A stretch of 64,000 nt of DNA, taken from assembly GCA_002682825.1 (NCBI GenBank), contig NOKP01000003.1, forward strand, positions 1,674,001-1,738,000, given 5' to 3'. Below the pieces are notes generated by a model that was not told the origin of the DNA, searched no databases, and worked only from the letters and a program-made list of their open reading frames with translations. Every line of letters begins with the position of its first letter. Within the stretch, counting starts at the first letter, position 1. This document shows positions 24,010 through 35,382 of the stretch, in pieces. This DNA is from Neonectria sp. B-13 (Eukaryota > Ascomycota > Sordariomycetes > Hypocreales > Nectriaceae). A program made the translations under genes and the position numbers.

Positions 24010-25180
24010 AAGAATCTGAAGCTCTTATTCCAATCCATATGTTCAACTGTATCTTCAAAGGGACTAACATTTCCAGTTACCTGAGAATGTTTGAGAACTA
24101 CATTAAGGGATAGGTCCATTTGAATGAAAGGAAGGTCTAACTGATGATGTACTTTGTTCATGAGGATATTAGGACAAAGGTGCAGAAAGCCTGTAAGTAT
24201 GGCTCCTGGGAGGTAACAAAGGCTAAGCTTCTGGAAGACTTTAAGGAAGGAGATAAAGAACAATAGATCTAACCTCTCTAGAAGGTCCTTAAGATGAATA
24301 TATAGTCTATGAGGAATACGATAGATAAAGAGATCCTTACCTGGCTTAAGACCTATAGAGAGTTATGTAATACTCTTAATAACAGTAGAAAGTTCAAGGA
24401 AGGAAATTCTTATGCTGTTTTCTATACCTTACTCTGTAGGGTCATTATCTGGGTGTGTTAATAGAAGAATATCCTAGTCTAAGACCTTCAATCTAAGCTA
24501 TATGATGCAATGGTCAATCTTATCTTAAGCTTGTTGAAGTGGGACTAATCTTTCAAAGAACTAATTGAGGAACCCTAGGAAAGAGAATTGGATCTAGATA
24601 AAAGACCCCCTAAGAAGGATATGGAACTAGGAAACTAACCTCTGAATAACCCAAAAACAGATACGGTGATCGACTCCCTTGCTCAAATGGTCCAAAACAT
24701 GAGTATCAATGTTTCAAAGAGATATAAGGACCTAGAGGCACGGCTTGCAGCTGTTCTCCAAGGAAATCTCAATAAGCAAAGGTTTTTCAACCTCTCTATT
24801 AATAGCAACTATCCTATGTACATAGGATCCTTTGGAACTGACTACTAGGATGTCCTTATTAATGCTAGCTATGGGCAGAGATAGTTAAAGTGTTTCTACT
24901 GCTGTATTGCTGGTTACTTCCTAAACCAATGCTATGAGTTGAAGAAGGACAAGGAAGCTGGCTATTGTGACTTTGACTTAGAAGCTGGTATTGCCTAGGT
25001 AGGTCAAAGAGAAGCAATTCTCCCCCCTAAGCTTGTCTAGAAGATAGGATTCCTTAGAGGAGTTAAGAAACTTATTGTTATATGGATAAGGAAGTTCCTA
25101 AAGTTACCTGCTATAAGATTTCTTGATAGATTGATGACTGGATCTGCTATCTGAAATTGGAACCTCAATTAGGAAGAGCA
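24010..25180 (+). pseudogene. Degenerate gag with altered CCHC knuckle
   Basis: Discontinuous open stretches in one frame resemble a gypsy Gag capsid region followed by a nucleocapsid zinc knuckle. At 24891-24932 the sequence keeps C-x2-C-x4-[H]-x4-C spacing (codons 24891, 24900, 24915, 24930), but the His position is TAC (Tyr), one C-to-T change from CAC. Stops are frequent. Boundaries are approximate. Confidence 0.65.
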
Positions 25181-26049
25181 AGACCTAGTGACTGACTTTA
25201 TGAAGAGGAGTTAAGACCCTCTGTTTGAAGACATGATCATTGATAGGACCAGCGGAAGGACAGGGCTTTCTGAAGGGGACCCCTTAGTCAATAGGATAAT
25301 AAAGTCCAATATTATCCTAATCGATAAAGGTGACTATAATGAATCCACTGGAATCTTGAATAATAATGTTACTTTTAATACAGCTGCAACCAAGAGGCAA
25401 AGGATGAATGAGGAGCTGGAAGAAGCTAAGTGAAGCTAGCCTATTCCTATGGTAACCCCTAGGATCCTTAAACAGATGAACCTGGAAGATCGAAAGATGG
25501 CTGAAGCTATTGTGAAGGATGGACCTGAAGGTGACTCTTGCCTGACCTCATTGATTGAGAATAGGGCAGCCTTGAAGCAAAGGATCTTGATCATGAAGAT
25601 TGGAGTCATTATACCCTAGATTATTGTGAATGACCCTGAGTTCGGATGATCTATGGCGAAGGAATTGGCTGACCTTACTGATGGAGTTATAGAGACTGTC
25701 TGGATAGACCCTGACCTGACCTATAAGACAAAGAGGTCTAGGGAGGTTAAAATAAACAATATTACGGAATGGACTGACCTAAGCTTCTCTGATGCTTATT
25801 TCGATGAATTATCTTAGTGGTGTGGGATTAATTCTGTTGCGATTGGTCAGAGGAAATTGCCTATGAAATCCTATGATGACTCCTGACTTACTCTGGGAGA
25901 CTATCTGGTGATAGATAGCAACTCGATGATGAAGGTCTCCTATGGGAAGGAGGTTAAGAGACCTGACCTAGAAGCACTGAATGAGATGGTTGTGTGGGTT
26001 AATCTGACCTTGATTTGACCCTAGGACAGTAAGATGCTCTTGTTATGCT

Positions 26050-26405
26050 AAGATCTTCTAAGGCTGCAAGTGAGACTTGGGAACCCTGATGGCTATACTT
26101 GGGAAGCTATTATTGACATAGGAGTGGAAGGGAATATTATTTCTGATAATATTGTTAAGATTAGTAAGCTTAATGTCTAACCTATTAAGGCTAGGACTAC
26201 TTCCTTCTTGAAAGACTATATTGTGATGGTAGGGGTAGTTGAGGTTAAAGTCTATTTGGGCAATGTCTTTATTGACCAAAAGATGTATATGGCCCTAACC
26301 TCTGCAGTGTTGATTCCTTTTATCCTAGGGATGCCTTTTATTAGGAGCGCTAAAGTCACCTTTGACTATACAACTGTTCTAGGAGAGATGTTGATAAGCT
26401 GCTAG
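26050..26405 (+). pseudogene. Degenerate retropepsin (protease) domain
   Basis: Around 26106-26140 the frame reads an aspartic-protease active-site region with D-I-G in place of D-T-G (codons 26115-26123), followed by EGNIIS. Downstream is the flap/second-half signature ILGMPFI ending near 26345. The Thr-to-Ile change is a single C-to-T transition. Domain position between gag and RT fits Ty3/gypsy. Confidence 0.65.
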
Positions 26406-27159
26406 TTGGGAAATATTAAGATTGTGTCCCCAGTTGCAGGGGGGATTAGATGGGAATACCCAGTCACTACTCGAGAAGCACTGGGGGGGCCCTATTGAGT
26501 GGGAAAGTTCCCTCTGAACTGGAAAGAATGGATGTTTATGGTTTAGAGGAGGATGATGTTGAGCATCTTATGAGATATGTTGATAAAAAGATGGCCTGAA
26601 AAGTCTTTAAGATCATTCTTAAAGACTGGATGAAGGAGAATAATCTGATGGTGACTGGAGTAGAAAAAGTATGATAATTGAGACTAGAAGTTGGCTATGA
26701 GGATACAGCTGTATGGGTTAATATAATGTACAAAAGGAAGGTGGATAAGATCTAGCCAAGGGATGATGTCCCTTCTGATGGATCTATGCTGGAAGGAGAC
26801 CTGTTCTGGAGGGAGAAGAGGTAGGAAGAGGTCAAAGGGGACCTAGAGTGTGATTTGCCCTATTCTGACTATATTACGCCTAAGTTCTTGAAGATTGAGA
26901 AAGGCTCTAGGCTCTTTGGAGAGAGGCTTGAAGCGATCATAGACTAGACAAGAGATACCCTTAAGGATACAGAAAGGGATATCCTCTATTAGATCCTTTT
27001 TAACTGTAAGGAAGCCTTATCCTGGACCTTTAAGGAAAAAGGGGAAGTTGACCTAAGGGTTATACCTCCCTAAGTCATTAAAATCATACCCTATGTTGCT
27101 TGGCATTGTGGAAATGTAGTGATTCCTCATGGGACTAAGAAGAGGGTTATTGATCTTCT

Positions 27160-27900
27160 GAAAACCTGGCTGAAGAACAAGCTCATTGAGGAAAGTCATA
27201 CTTCTTATAGAAACTATTGGATGCTTATGGCTAAGAAAGATGGAGGGCTATGCCTTATCAACTTAGTAAAGTAATACAATGCCTATACCATTAGAGATAG
27301 TATGATTCCTCTAGGAATAGATAACTTCTCTGTTGAATTTGGGATGTGCAAAATCCTCTCTGTGCTAGACTTCTTTTCAGGATATGACCAAGTGAAGCTA
27401 GCAGTAGAAAGCAGGGATCTTACGACCTTTAACACACTAATAGGTCTAATGAGACTATGCTTACTACTATAAGGTACTATAAACTCAGTGGCCTAGTTCA
27501 CTAGGATTATAATGAGGATCCTTCTTGACTTGCTTCTGGATAAAGCTAGGGCTTTCCTGGATGATATTGGTGTCAAAGGACTAGAGACTGACTATGGTGG
27601 GGAGGAAGCTCTTCCTGGTGTAAGGAGGTTTATCCTAGAGTATTTTATCAATCTTGATGCTGTTCTAGTCAATGTTGAGCTAGTAGGTTGTATGATTGCT
27701 GCTAAGAAGTCAGCTTGGTGTTAGAAGACTGCCCCTATCGTAGGGTATCTCTGTGGCATAAGTGGGAGGAAGCCAATAGAAGAGAAGGTCATTAAGATTA
27801 TTGAATGGGTGGATTGTAAGACCCTGACTGAAGTAAGGGCATTCCTTGGCATTACTGGCTACTATAGAATCTGGATTAGAAACTATGCTTAGATTGCATA
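27160..27900 (+). pseudogene. Degenerate reverse transcriptase domain
   Basis: Recognisable RT blocks in order: MLMAKKDGG near 27230, the LDFFSGYDQVKL block near 27370 (first catalytic Asp), and the F-L-D-D catalytic motif intact at 27554-27565. Then comes the thumb/connection block AFLGITGYYR near 27840. Several in-frame TAG/TAA codons interrupt it, so it is not translatable as one chain. Confidence 0.8.
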
Positions 27901-27999
27901 GCCTCTTACTAAGCTGCTGAAGAAAGACTCTGTTTGGGACTGGGATAAGGACCAGCAGGCTGCAATGACGATACTGAAGGAAAAGATCGTATCAGCTCC

Positions 28000-28420
28000 T
28001 ATCCTTGTAACCCTTGATCTTTTAGAAGGAGCCGGGGAAGTCATTTTGATGATTGATGCAAGCATCCTAGGCTGGGGAGCTGTCTTGATGTAGGTTATTC
28101 AAGGGAAATGCTATCCTGTGAGATTTGAATTAGGAACCTGGATAGATGCTGAGAAGAAGTATGATGCAACTAAGCTAGAGTGCAAAGGAGCCCTTTATGT
28201 GATATAGTGCCTGTGTATGCATATCTATGGTTATCCATTTACTTTGGAAATAGACTCTAGGGTATTAGTCGACTAGTTGAACAATTAGGCAAATGATATA
28301 CTAGGAGCCATGGTTATCAGATGGTTTAGCTATCTACTGCTTTTTGACTTTATAGTTAAGCATATCCCTGGGAAGAAGAATATAGTTGTAGATGGTCTAT
28401 TAAGGAAGGGTTAGGGACCT
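28000..28420 (+). pseudogene. Degenerate RNase H domain
   Basis: Contains the typical ILMIDAS..GWGAVL segment near 28045-28090, a later ATKLECKGALYV region (second acidic residue), and FIVKHIPGKKN near 28350, as in gypsy RNase H. Broken by in-frame stops. Confidence 0.72.
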
Positions 28421-28699
28421 TTAGACCTTTTGGACTAGGAAGCTGAGGCAGACATTGAGGATGAAATTGATGCCTGCCTTAACCTTGTTCTTCTTGGACT
28501 AGAAGACAGCGCTCTTATAGACAACTATAAGGGTGAATGGCTTGCTTTAGCTGATTATCTTACATTTCTGCAAAGACCTAAAAGCATGTTGGCAAGAGAC
28601 TTTAAGAGACTAAGAGCGAAAGTAACTTAGTTCTTTGTTAGGGGAGGTTGGATCTGGAAGTGAGGACTGAGAGAAGGAGATGACCCTATGCTGGTTATT

Positions 28700-29944
28700 G
28701 ATGATGATGACCTTTAGAAGTATCTTATGACTTTGTGTTACTATTATGGAGGCTACAAAGGACGGGAAGCTACGATAAAAATCATTTCTTAGTGCTATTT
28801 TTGGTGAGGCCTAAGATGCTCTTTGGAGATAGTTATCCGAAAATGCCCAATCTGTTAAGAATATATAGTGCAATGAATGGCTGAATAGGCTAAGCCTATT
28901 GCTCCTTGGTATCTAATGATGAAGATCTATATTGATGGGTAGTACTTACCTTTTGATAAAGGCATGAAGTTCTTACTGGAAGTAAGATGTGATTTGATAG
29001 GATGGATTGAAGCTATGGCTGTTAGTAACCTTACTGTAGCTAATGTTAGAAGATTTATCAAGAGGATTATTTACTGCTATGGAATGCTAGTGAAGATTGT
29101 TACTGATAATGGAGGGGAACTTGCTAAAGGGATCCCTAATGAGCTGGAAGACCTGGGCATTAAGATGTCTAAAATCTCTTTCTATAACTCTAAGTCCAAT
29201 GGGCTGATTGAAGTAGGGCATGTGTCTATGACTAATTACTTTAAGAAGCTTGGAAGGCTAGGGAAATGGGTGGATTTGGTTGACTTAGCCCTTCTTGCGG
29301 ATAGGTCAGCAATCTGGGGATCATACGGCTGCTCTCCCTTCTGGCTCCTTTATGGCTGGGAACCTATCCTTCCCCTTGAAGTTAAGATCCTAACTTGGAG
29401 ACTTATTGACTGGGATGATGTTAAGGATAAGGAAGATGAGGTTCTGGCTAGGATATGAATTCTGGAGAGATGCAAAGAGGACATTGAAGCTGCTTGAGCA
29501 AAGGTTAAGGAATATTGATAGACCTTAGCTAGGAGGACCAATGAGTTGAATACCTTTAAGCTAAGAAAGACACCCTTGCTACTAGGTGATCTAGTCCTTC
29601 AGTATGACATATGAAACTATAATGATCTCTCTTCTGCTGTAAAGCTTAAGCCAAGATGGAAAGGACCCTATAGGATTTGTGAAGCCCTTGTGGAGACTAG
29701 GACTTATAAGCTTGAGACTCTCACTGGAATTAAGCTTCTAGGGATCTGTCATGGAGACTGGTTGAAGGCTTTCTAGAAGGATGAGTAAGGCTGGTGGATG
29801 AGCCCTAATGATGAAGAAACAATGGGACTACTATCTGATGATGAGGATGAAGAATCTGATGAAGAAGTATCTTATGATACACCTTATGAGCTAAGTGAGA
29901 TGAATTCCTTATCTGATGACTTTGAGCTGGAGCTTGTCGTTTGA
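28700..29944 (+). pseudogene. Degenerate integrase and pol C-terminus
   Basis: An HHCC zinc-binding region near 28735-28860 retains CPIC but has Tyr at the His positions (YYYGGYKG). The catalytic core has the first Asp in YIDG (codon 28934), the second in VTDNGGE (29105) and Glu in GLIEVGH (29210). The last two lie 35 codons apart, as in DD35E integrases. A C-terminal GPYRI...HGDWLKAF segment and an acidic tail follow to the stop at about 29944. The stretch 28964-29458 is the longest intact piece. Confidence 0.82.
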
Positions 29945-31842
29945 CCATGGAAAGGGCCTAGAGGAGATTTCTAAGTCTGTATCCTAGAGATGACTATGGA
30001 AGCCAAAAGTTAGTATATGGCAATTTAAGTGTCTTATGAGATACTGGGGATATAGTGTTGGCTGAGGATAGTGGTGTTGCTGTGTGGGGAGGTGGGAAGA
30101 GGAGGAACACAATGGGGTTACTAGAGAAGATTGGATATACTATGTCTATAAGGGAAAAGACCTAGAAATGACTACCTGGATTGAACTTTATGCCTACTAT
30201 AAGACAAATGAACCTTACAGTGAAGGAAGAATAGGATAAAGGGAGCCTATCCAGAAGAGAAGAAAGCGATAACAATTAAGCAGTAGTGCTGGATGTTGGG
30301 CATTTATTGCTTATTGCCTATTCTAAGGGGAAGAAGAAGTCTTAAGACAAGGGGAGGTGTCAATCCAGCCAGCTAAAAAGCCTGATATCTATCTTGAAGG
30401 GCCTTAGTAGAAACCAGAGTAGCCTGTCTGTAGATTTTAGTATTAGAAGAGCTGCCTGATTTGGAAGGATACTCTGAGATAATATGAGGGCAAGAGTGAG
30501 GATTGAAGATATCTGAAGCAAAGGAGGTTGATGTGTTTGGAATGGTAGCCCTGCTACCTAAAGGGAACTTCTGGGGACCTTCCTGATGACCTGAAGCTAG
30601 GTACCTATGGAGGAACTTCTAATTGCAGTTAGAACGGTTGTGCTAAATGCAATTAGCATACTGGCTGTTCATAAAGCTGGGAACTGAAATGTAAGTATGG
30701 AAAGGCGTTAGGATGTGCTCATTAAAGTGGGTAGTTGTTGAAAAGTAACTGTGGATATAGCAATGACATATGACCGGGTTGATGACCTTGATGAAAGTGA
30801 TGATGAGGGCCTTGAGGAGATATAGTTAAGAGGGGAGGTTGGTAAAGAAGTACCCTCTAGGATGAGCCTAATCAGCTGGGATAAAGATAGACTGAAGAGT
30901 GTGGGTTGCTAGAAGCCCTATCCTAGAGGTAATGGTTGAATTGTGGAAAGGAAGTTGTTGGAGGAACTAGATGAGAAAGGTTGAGTGATTGCTGGAAGAA
31001 GGAAACTGGACATCCAACTCGATGTACAGTGGGCGGCCAAGTCGATTGAGAGCCTGGAAACCGCAGAACTAGACCTGGAATGACTTTAGGACCTAGAGAA
31101 GTATCTCATTAGATTATCTGACCTAATAGAAGGAAGAAAAAGGAACTTACTAAGGTAGGAACCAAGTTGAGATGTGAAATCGGGAAGGGCTTGAGGAGAA
31201 TGTTGTTGTGACCTTTCTAGTAGGTGCTGCCCTGACGATTGAATGAACCAGCATCGACCTGGTACTTAGCAAGATGATGGACATCTGGGAGCTTTGATTG
31301 AGGGAGACCTGAAAGGATGATGAGCTTGTCCTGATAAGAAGCTATTGCGGCTAGCTAAGCTGTTGAAAGACAATAAGGAAGAAAGAGGTTGTGGGAGATG
31401 TGAGGGAATGATAAGTCTGGAAGGAAGAGAAGTGACTTAAGAAGCATTAGGCATGAAGGTTCAAGCCTTAGGGCTAATCTAATAGGGCTTTATGCAAGAG
31501 AGGAGGGTTTCTAAGAAGTAGGTGTCCAAGTTTGCTATAATGAACAAAGGGAACTCAGTGGGGAGGTCTGGAAAATAAGGACTACTGTTGCTATAATTTA
31601 CTATTACAAAGAATGCAGTGCCCTATAATAAGGAAATCGTTAATATACAACCTCTTGGAAACACTAATATATATGCACTCTCTTTACACTCTAGCCCCAA
31701 GGAAAATCTGTACTGTAACTTAAGCCCTAATACTATAATTTTCTTCTATTTAAGCCTAGATTTCAATGGGAATCTCATTCCTTGCCTTCCTACAATCAGA
31801 CTGACTTTCTGAAGTACCCCTGCTCTTTGAAACACTATAGCA
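29945..31842 (+). other. Non-coding interior of the retrotransposon
   Basis: About 1.9 kb between pol and the extra ORF. No long frame is recognisable even allowing for stop codons. Purine-rich runs occur; AAGGGGAGGTGTCAA at 30349-30363 looks like a polypurine tract followed by an LTR-like start and may mark the ancestral end of a shorter element. Confidence 0.45.
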
Positions 31843-33690
31843 ATGGCTACTTCTGGAGAGGATGCGAAGGAAAAGGAGCAGTTCTACTGCACTGGCAATG
31901 AGCTAATACTCTATGAAGGGATTGTTTATAATGAAGGGGGCAAATGAAGCTTTCTGCATTTGGAAGAGCTTATGTCCAAGATGCTACTTTACTAGAACCT
32001 AACTGATCAACTAATCTTCTATCCTTCTTGACTTGACTGGTCTTACTGGGGAAACATAGGCCTGAAGTGCCTGGCCTTAGGAGATAGAGATGCAATCAAA
32101 GCCTGGGTTGAGACTGTCTGACCTTACCTAGACTTCAGCAAGAAAGACTTTAGCCCTTGGGGTAAGCATTGTACGGATCTCTAGGAACTGCTAAGTAACC
32201 TCTAGAACGAAGAGATATCTACCAACTTTGGCCTTCTTGTGTTCCTATGTCTAATGACTTATAACATGAGGGACCTGATTACTATTGCCTTTAGTAGCCT
32301 TAACCTTGATACCTTCAAGGTTGAAGCCAACAAATGGGGACAATCTGACTACTTGATCAAGCTTATTAGGGAGGTTGCCTTTGTTATGAAAAACTGACCC
32401 TCCCTGGGATTCTAATTGCTCTAAGAAACTCAATTCAACTGAAGATTCCTCATTGGAATTGTCTACTTTGCTAACTAGACCCATTAGATTACCTATATCT
32501 AGGACTCGAAGGAAGGGTATCTCTATGTCTTTGACACTCTGAAGAAAGGAAAGGAGGAATGATTTGTGGCCCTTGCTGCTGCCTGAAGAGAGGTTATAGC
32601 TCTTAATGGTATACCCTATGAATTCCTTGTTTATGGAATGCCTATCTCTCACTAAGATGGTCAGTGGGAGTATGGCTTCCTTGGAACCTTCCTTGTTACT
32701 TTAGCCATCTGAGGGCTAGTTGGTCTGATAAAGAAGCAAATGATGGAGGGTAGCATTGCTCTAAAGGAACTTGTTATTTAGGCAAAGGGGGAGATGCCTA
32801 AGGGAACTGAATTTGCCTTATGTTTCTGAGACTGGAAGCTTGGTTGATTAGTAAAGGTAAAGAAGGGTGATAAGGGAGCTAAGGCTCTTGACTTAGATTG
32901 AGTCAAAAGCTTCTTTGGCTATGCTATTATAGAGGAGCTAGGGATTAAAGACTTGAAGTATGGCCTGGGAAATCACAACCGAACCATTGATTGGGCGTCT
33001 GATATACACTATCAACTCTTGCTAGTAGACTAGAAGCTCTGGACTTCTGATGTCTTTACCTATTATGGTGGCTTTCTAACTATTATATGGTCAGGCCTTG
33101 GGCTCAACAAACTCTTAGACAATTACTAGCTTATCCTGCACCTTATTGTGCCTTTTAGCAAAGAGATTCAAAGTTCCTTGATATATCAATTGGATATTAG
33201 CAAGCTTAAGTTCACTATGCCTGCTGACCTTGCTGAAGCCTTTATCAAGAAAGGGTTTGTAATCAACAATGGACTTCCTAAGTAGCCCAAAGGCAAGCCC
33301 AGAAGTATCATCTCTCTTAACTTAGCCAACTCTCAGAAGAAATCACCAATCCTGATTCCTTCTTTATCTAGGAAGTCGCTAACTGTGGTCCCTCTGTCCA
33401 AGAAGTCACCTATCCTGATTTCTTTATCCAGAAAGACACCTTTGATTGTAGAGACTTTGATGAAGGATAATGCCTCTGCCAAAGGAACTCAGTGTAACTC
33501 GCTTAGGTCAATGTCTAAGCTGGTAGAAGGGGTCAAGAGCATTGAACCTTCATAGCTAATCTTACCTAAGACACCTCCAAGAGCTCCTATGGTAATACCT
33601 AAGCCTATAGGGAGTAATGTTTTAATGAGGGATATACCTAGAAGCTCTGCAAGAAGTAATATCTTAATGAGAGATGTATTGCTAGCCCTT
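31843..33690 (+). pseudogene. Extra retrotransposon ORF with Ulp1/C48-like protease signature (decayed)
   Basis: From the ATG at 31843 a single frame runs about 600 codons without an obvious frameshift, but with many in-frame TAG/TAA/TGA codons, so it was once one ORF. The middle matches the catalytic layout of Ulp1/SENP cysteine proteases (peptidase family C48). His is codon 32482, followed by a stop that fits a former Trp (His-Trp). Asp is codon 32533 in VFDTL, 17 codons on. A stop at 32653 fits Gln, in the pattern [Q]-D-G-Q-W-E, and the nucleophile position at codon 32671 is now Tyr followed by Gly, where Cys-Gly is expected. These spacings (17, 40, 6) agree with yeast Ulp1 His514-Asp531-Gln574-Cys580. 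The C-terminal third is Ser/Pro/Lys-rich with repeated KKSPILI-like units. Confidence 0.6.
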
Positions 33691-34281
33691 ATACCTTAGT
33701 AGACTTGAACCACCTGGATAGTAACTGTATTTATAGCCTAATTTATTAATAAAGCTTTATTAGTCTATATAGATGATTAGAGGGTCTTTGAAGGAAGGGA
33801 TTATTACCTTAGTATTACAATGGGTACTAGGGCAAAGAAAATGACTATTAATACTGACCCAATGGACTTACCTTAGATTGCTAACTGACCTATATTACTT
33901 ATGCTAAAGTCAAGGTCCTATGCTACCTACATTCCTAAGGGTCTGATTTCTCTTGCCTAATGGGAAGGCATTGTTGACTTTGCATACAATAATGTTATCC
34001 CTCCTTCTATTGCAAAGATCAGCTAGGAGGAATAATATTGACAGTAGGAGGCATAGAAGTGATAATACTCTAGGAGGGTTTATTGTTCTTAGTTGAGAAG
34101 GTAGATATAGGACTGAGGAGGTAGATTGGGAGATGGATTTCTTATGTTTTCTAATATTGGACTTCAAGAAAGTCTCATAAGATGCTTCTTTACTGTATAC
34201 ATATGTTTCTTTGGTCTGATTTAGAGAGGGGAAGAAGTTCTAGTGTTTGTGATCTTGTCCTAATTAAGGACAATTATTAGA

Positions 34282-34295
34282 TCATAGGGGAGGTA
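34282..34295 (+). other. Putative polypurine tract
   Basis: The purine run AGGGGAGG lies directly before the 3' LTR start, the usual place for the plus-strand primer of an LTR retrotransposon. Confidence 0.6.
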
Positions 34296-34844
34296 TGTAG
34301 TAGGGGCAAAGGAATAAGTGGGCTAGCTGGTTGCTAGTAGGGATGTAATTGGGTGTAGAAGGGGGCTGCTGCAAGGAGGGTTAAGTAGGGAAGGAGGGAG
34401 AGGGTCTTTTTCTTTTCATTATTATCTTGAGAGACAAGAGACTTGAGAGATTCTTACTGTAGAGAGACGAGAGATATGAGCTTATTGAGCTTAAAGCTCT
34501 ACCCTTTGCCTTTGTTTTCTAGGAGTTTATTCTGTATTTTACATTTGAAATCACTACTCTATTCTAGGTTGAACCTCTGTCTTCTATAACGCTGATTGTC
34601 AAGCCAACTATAGGCCTTTTTGATGCCTTGCCAACATTCTTTCCTGCTTTCGGCTTGATAATCAACCTCATGAGATACTTCCCTATTAGGAGGTACTAAA
34701 CACTAGACTGCCTGACCACATATGCGCTGTCTGGTGCAGCTTTGGGCTGACCGACTGAGACGCCTGTGCGATGCATTTCTGTGTACCTCACTAAGGGACT
34801 GTCATCCATTTAGGGTGTTGTTTCTTGTCCCTTTCCGCCGCCAA
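34296..34844 (+). repeat. 3' LTR of the retrotransposon
   Basis: 549 bases, collinear with the 5' LTR. Most of the roughly 21 differences show T or A in this copy against C or G in the 5' copy, so it appears the more heavily mutated of the two. Confidence 0.9.
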
Positions 34845-34849
34845 AACAT
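34845..34849. repeat. Target-site duplication, right copy (AACAT)
   Basis: Matches the five bases preceding the 5' LTR. Confidence 0.88.
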
Positions 34850-35382
34850 CTGTCATCTCTGCATTCCTCACCTCTCGAGTCAAGCGTCGGACTCAATTTC
34901 TCACTTCCGCTATTGGCATGCTTACAGTCTTCGCAATCCAAACTTTGTGCGCCGGCCTCTTCAATGATTATGGCAATATCGCCGCTGGTAAAGGAGTCAT
35001 TCCGATGCTATTCCTCTTCTATCTCTTCTACAACCTGGCCTTCAACGCACTACTCTACTCCTACCCTATCGAGGTCCTACCATACCCCATTCGAGCAAAG
35101 GGATTCTCACTTCTCATGTTTTTCGGAAAAGCGAGCAACTTCATCAACATCTTGGTAAACCCGATCGGCTTAGCGGCAATTGGGTGGAAGTTTTATCTTG
35201 TTTATGTCGGCTGGCTTTGCGTCGAGGTCGCTTGTATCTGGGCATTCTTTGTTGAGACCAAGGGCCCCAGCTTGGAGGCTATCGCCGCCCTCTTTGATGG
35301 CAATGACTCGAAGTCTCCCGAAGAAGGCCTGTCTAAGTCTGATAAGAAGGATCAAAAGATTTGTGAAGAGAAGAGCATGTGA

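Larger units (their letters stand above)
22317..34844 (+). mobile_element. Ty3/gypsy LTR retrotransposon, RIP-like decay, with extra 3' ORF
   Basis: A 12,528-base element in the same orientation as the host gene. It is bounded by two 549-base LTRs and a 5-base target duplication. Internal order is gag, protease, reverse transcriptase, RNase H, integrase, the order of Metaviridae (Ty3/gypsy). About 4.3 kb of extra sequence precedes the 3' LTR and holds a further decayed ORF. All coding parts are broken by dense stop codons at positions where Gln, Arg or Trp would fit (CAA/CAG/CGA/TGG changed to TAA/TAG/TGA), with few obvious frameshifts. That pattern matches repeat-induced point mutation. Several key residues have changed the same way (His to Tyr, Thr to Ile, Cys to Tyr). 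The element is non-functional as it stands. Confidence 0.93.
21061..35382 (+). pseudogene. MFS sugar transporter gene split by the LTR retrotransposon
   Basis: A 12-helix sugar:proton symporter of the lactose-permease/hexose-transporter group. Exons 21061-21322, 21394-21573, 21635-22163 and 22219-22316 encode the N-terminal two thirds; the remainder is 34850-35382. Motifs seen: DRHGRRVG after TM2, RFVIGFG, PESPRWL, and the terminal VETKGPSLE (variant of PETKG). The intron after 22163 seems to use a GC donor (GCAAGT). Counting exons and skipping the element plus one AACAT copy leaves 534 codons without a stop, so the two halves belong to one gene. Apart from the insertion no lesion was seen. 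It cannot yield the full transporter unless the insertion is spliced out, for which there is no evidence. Confidence 0.9.

Noticed and set aside
32251..32652. Minus-strand open frame of 133 codons in the retrotransposon
   Set aside because: It lies opposite the Ulp1-like frame, whose motif spacing is convincing; the reverse frame stays open mainly because RIP-type changes make stops on the sense strand.
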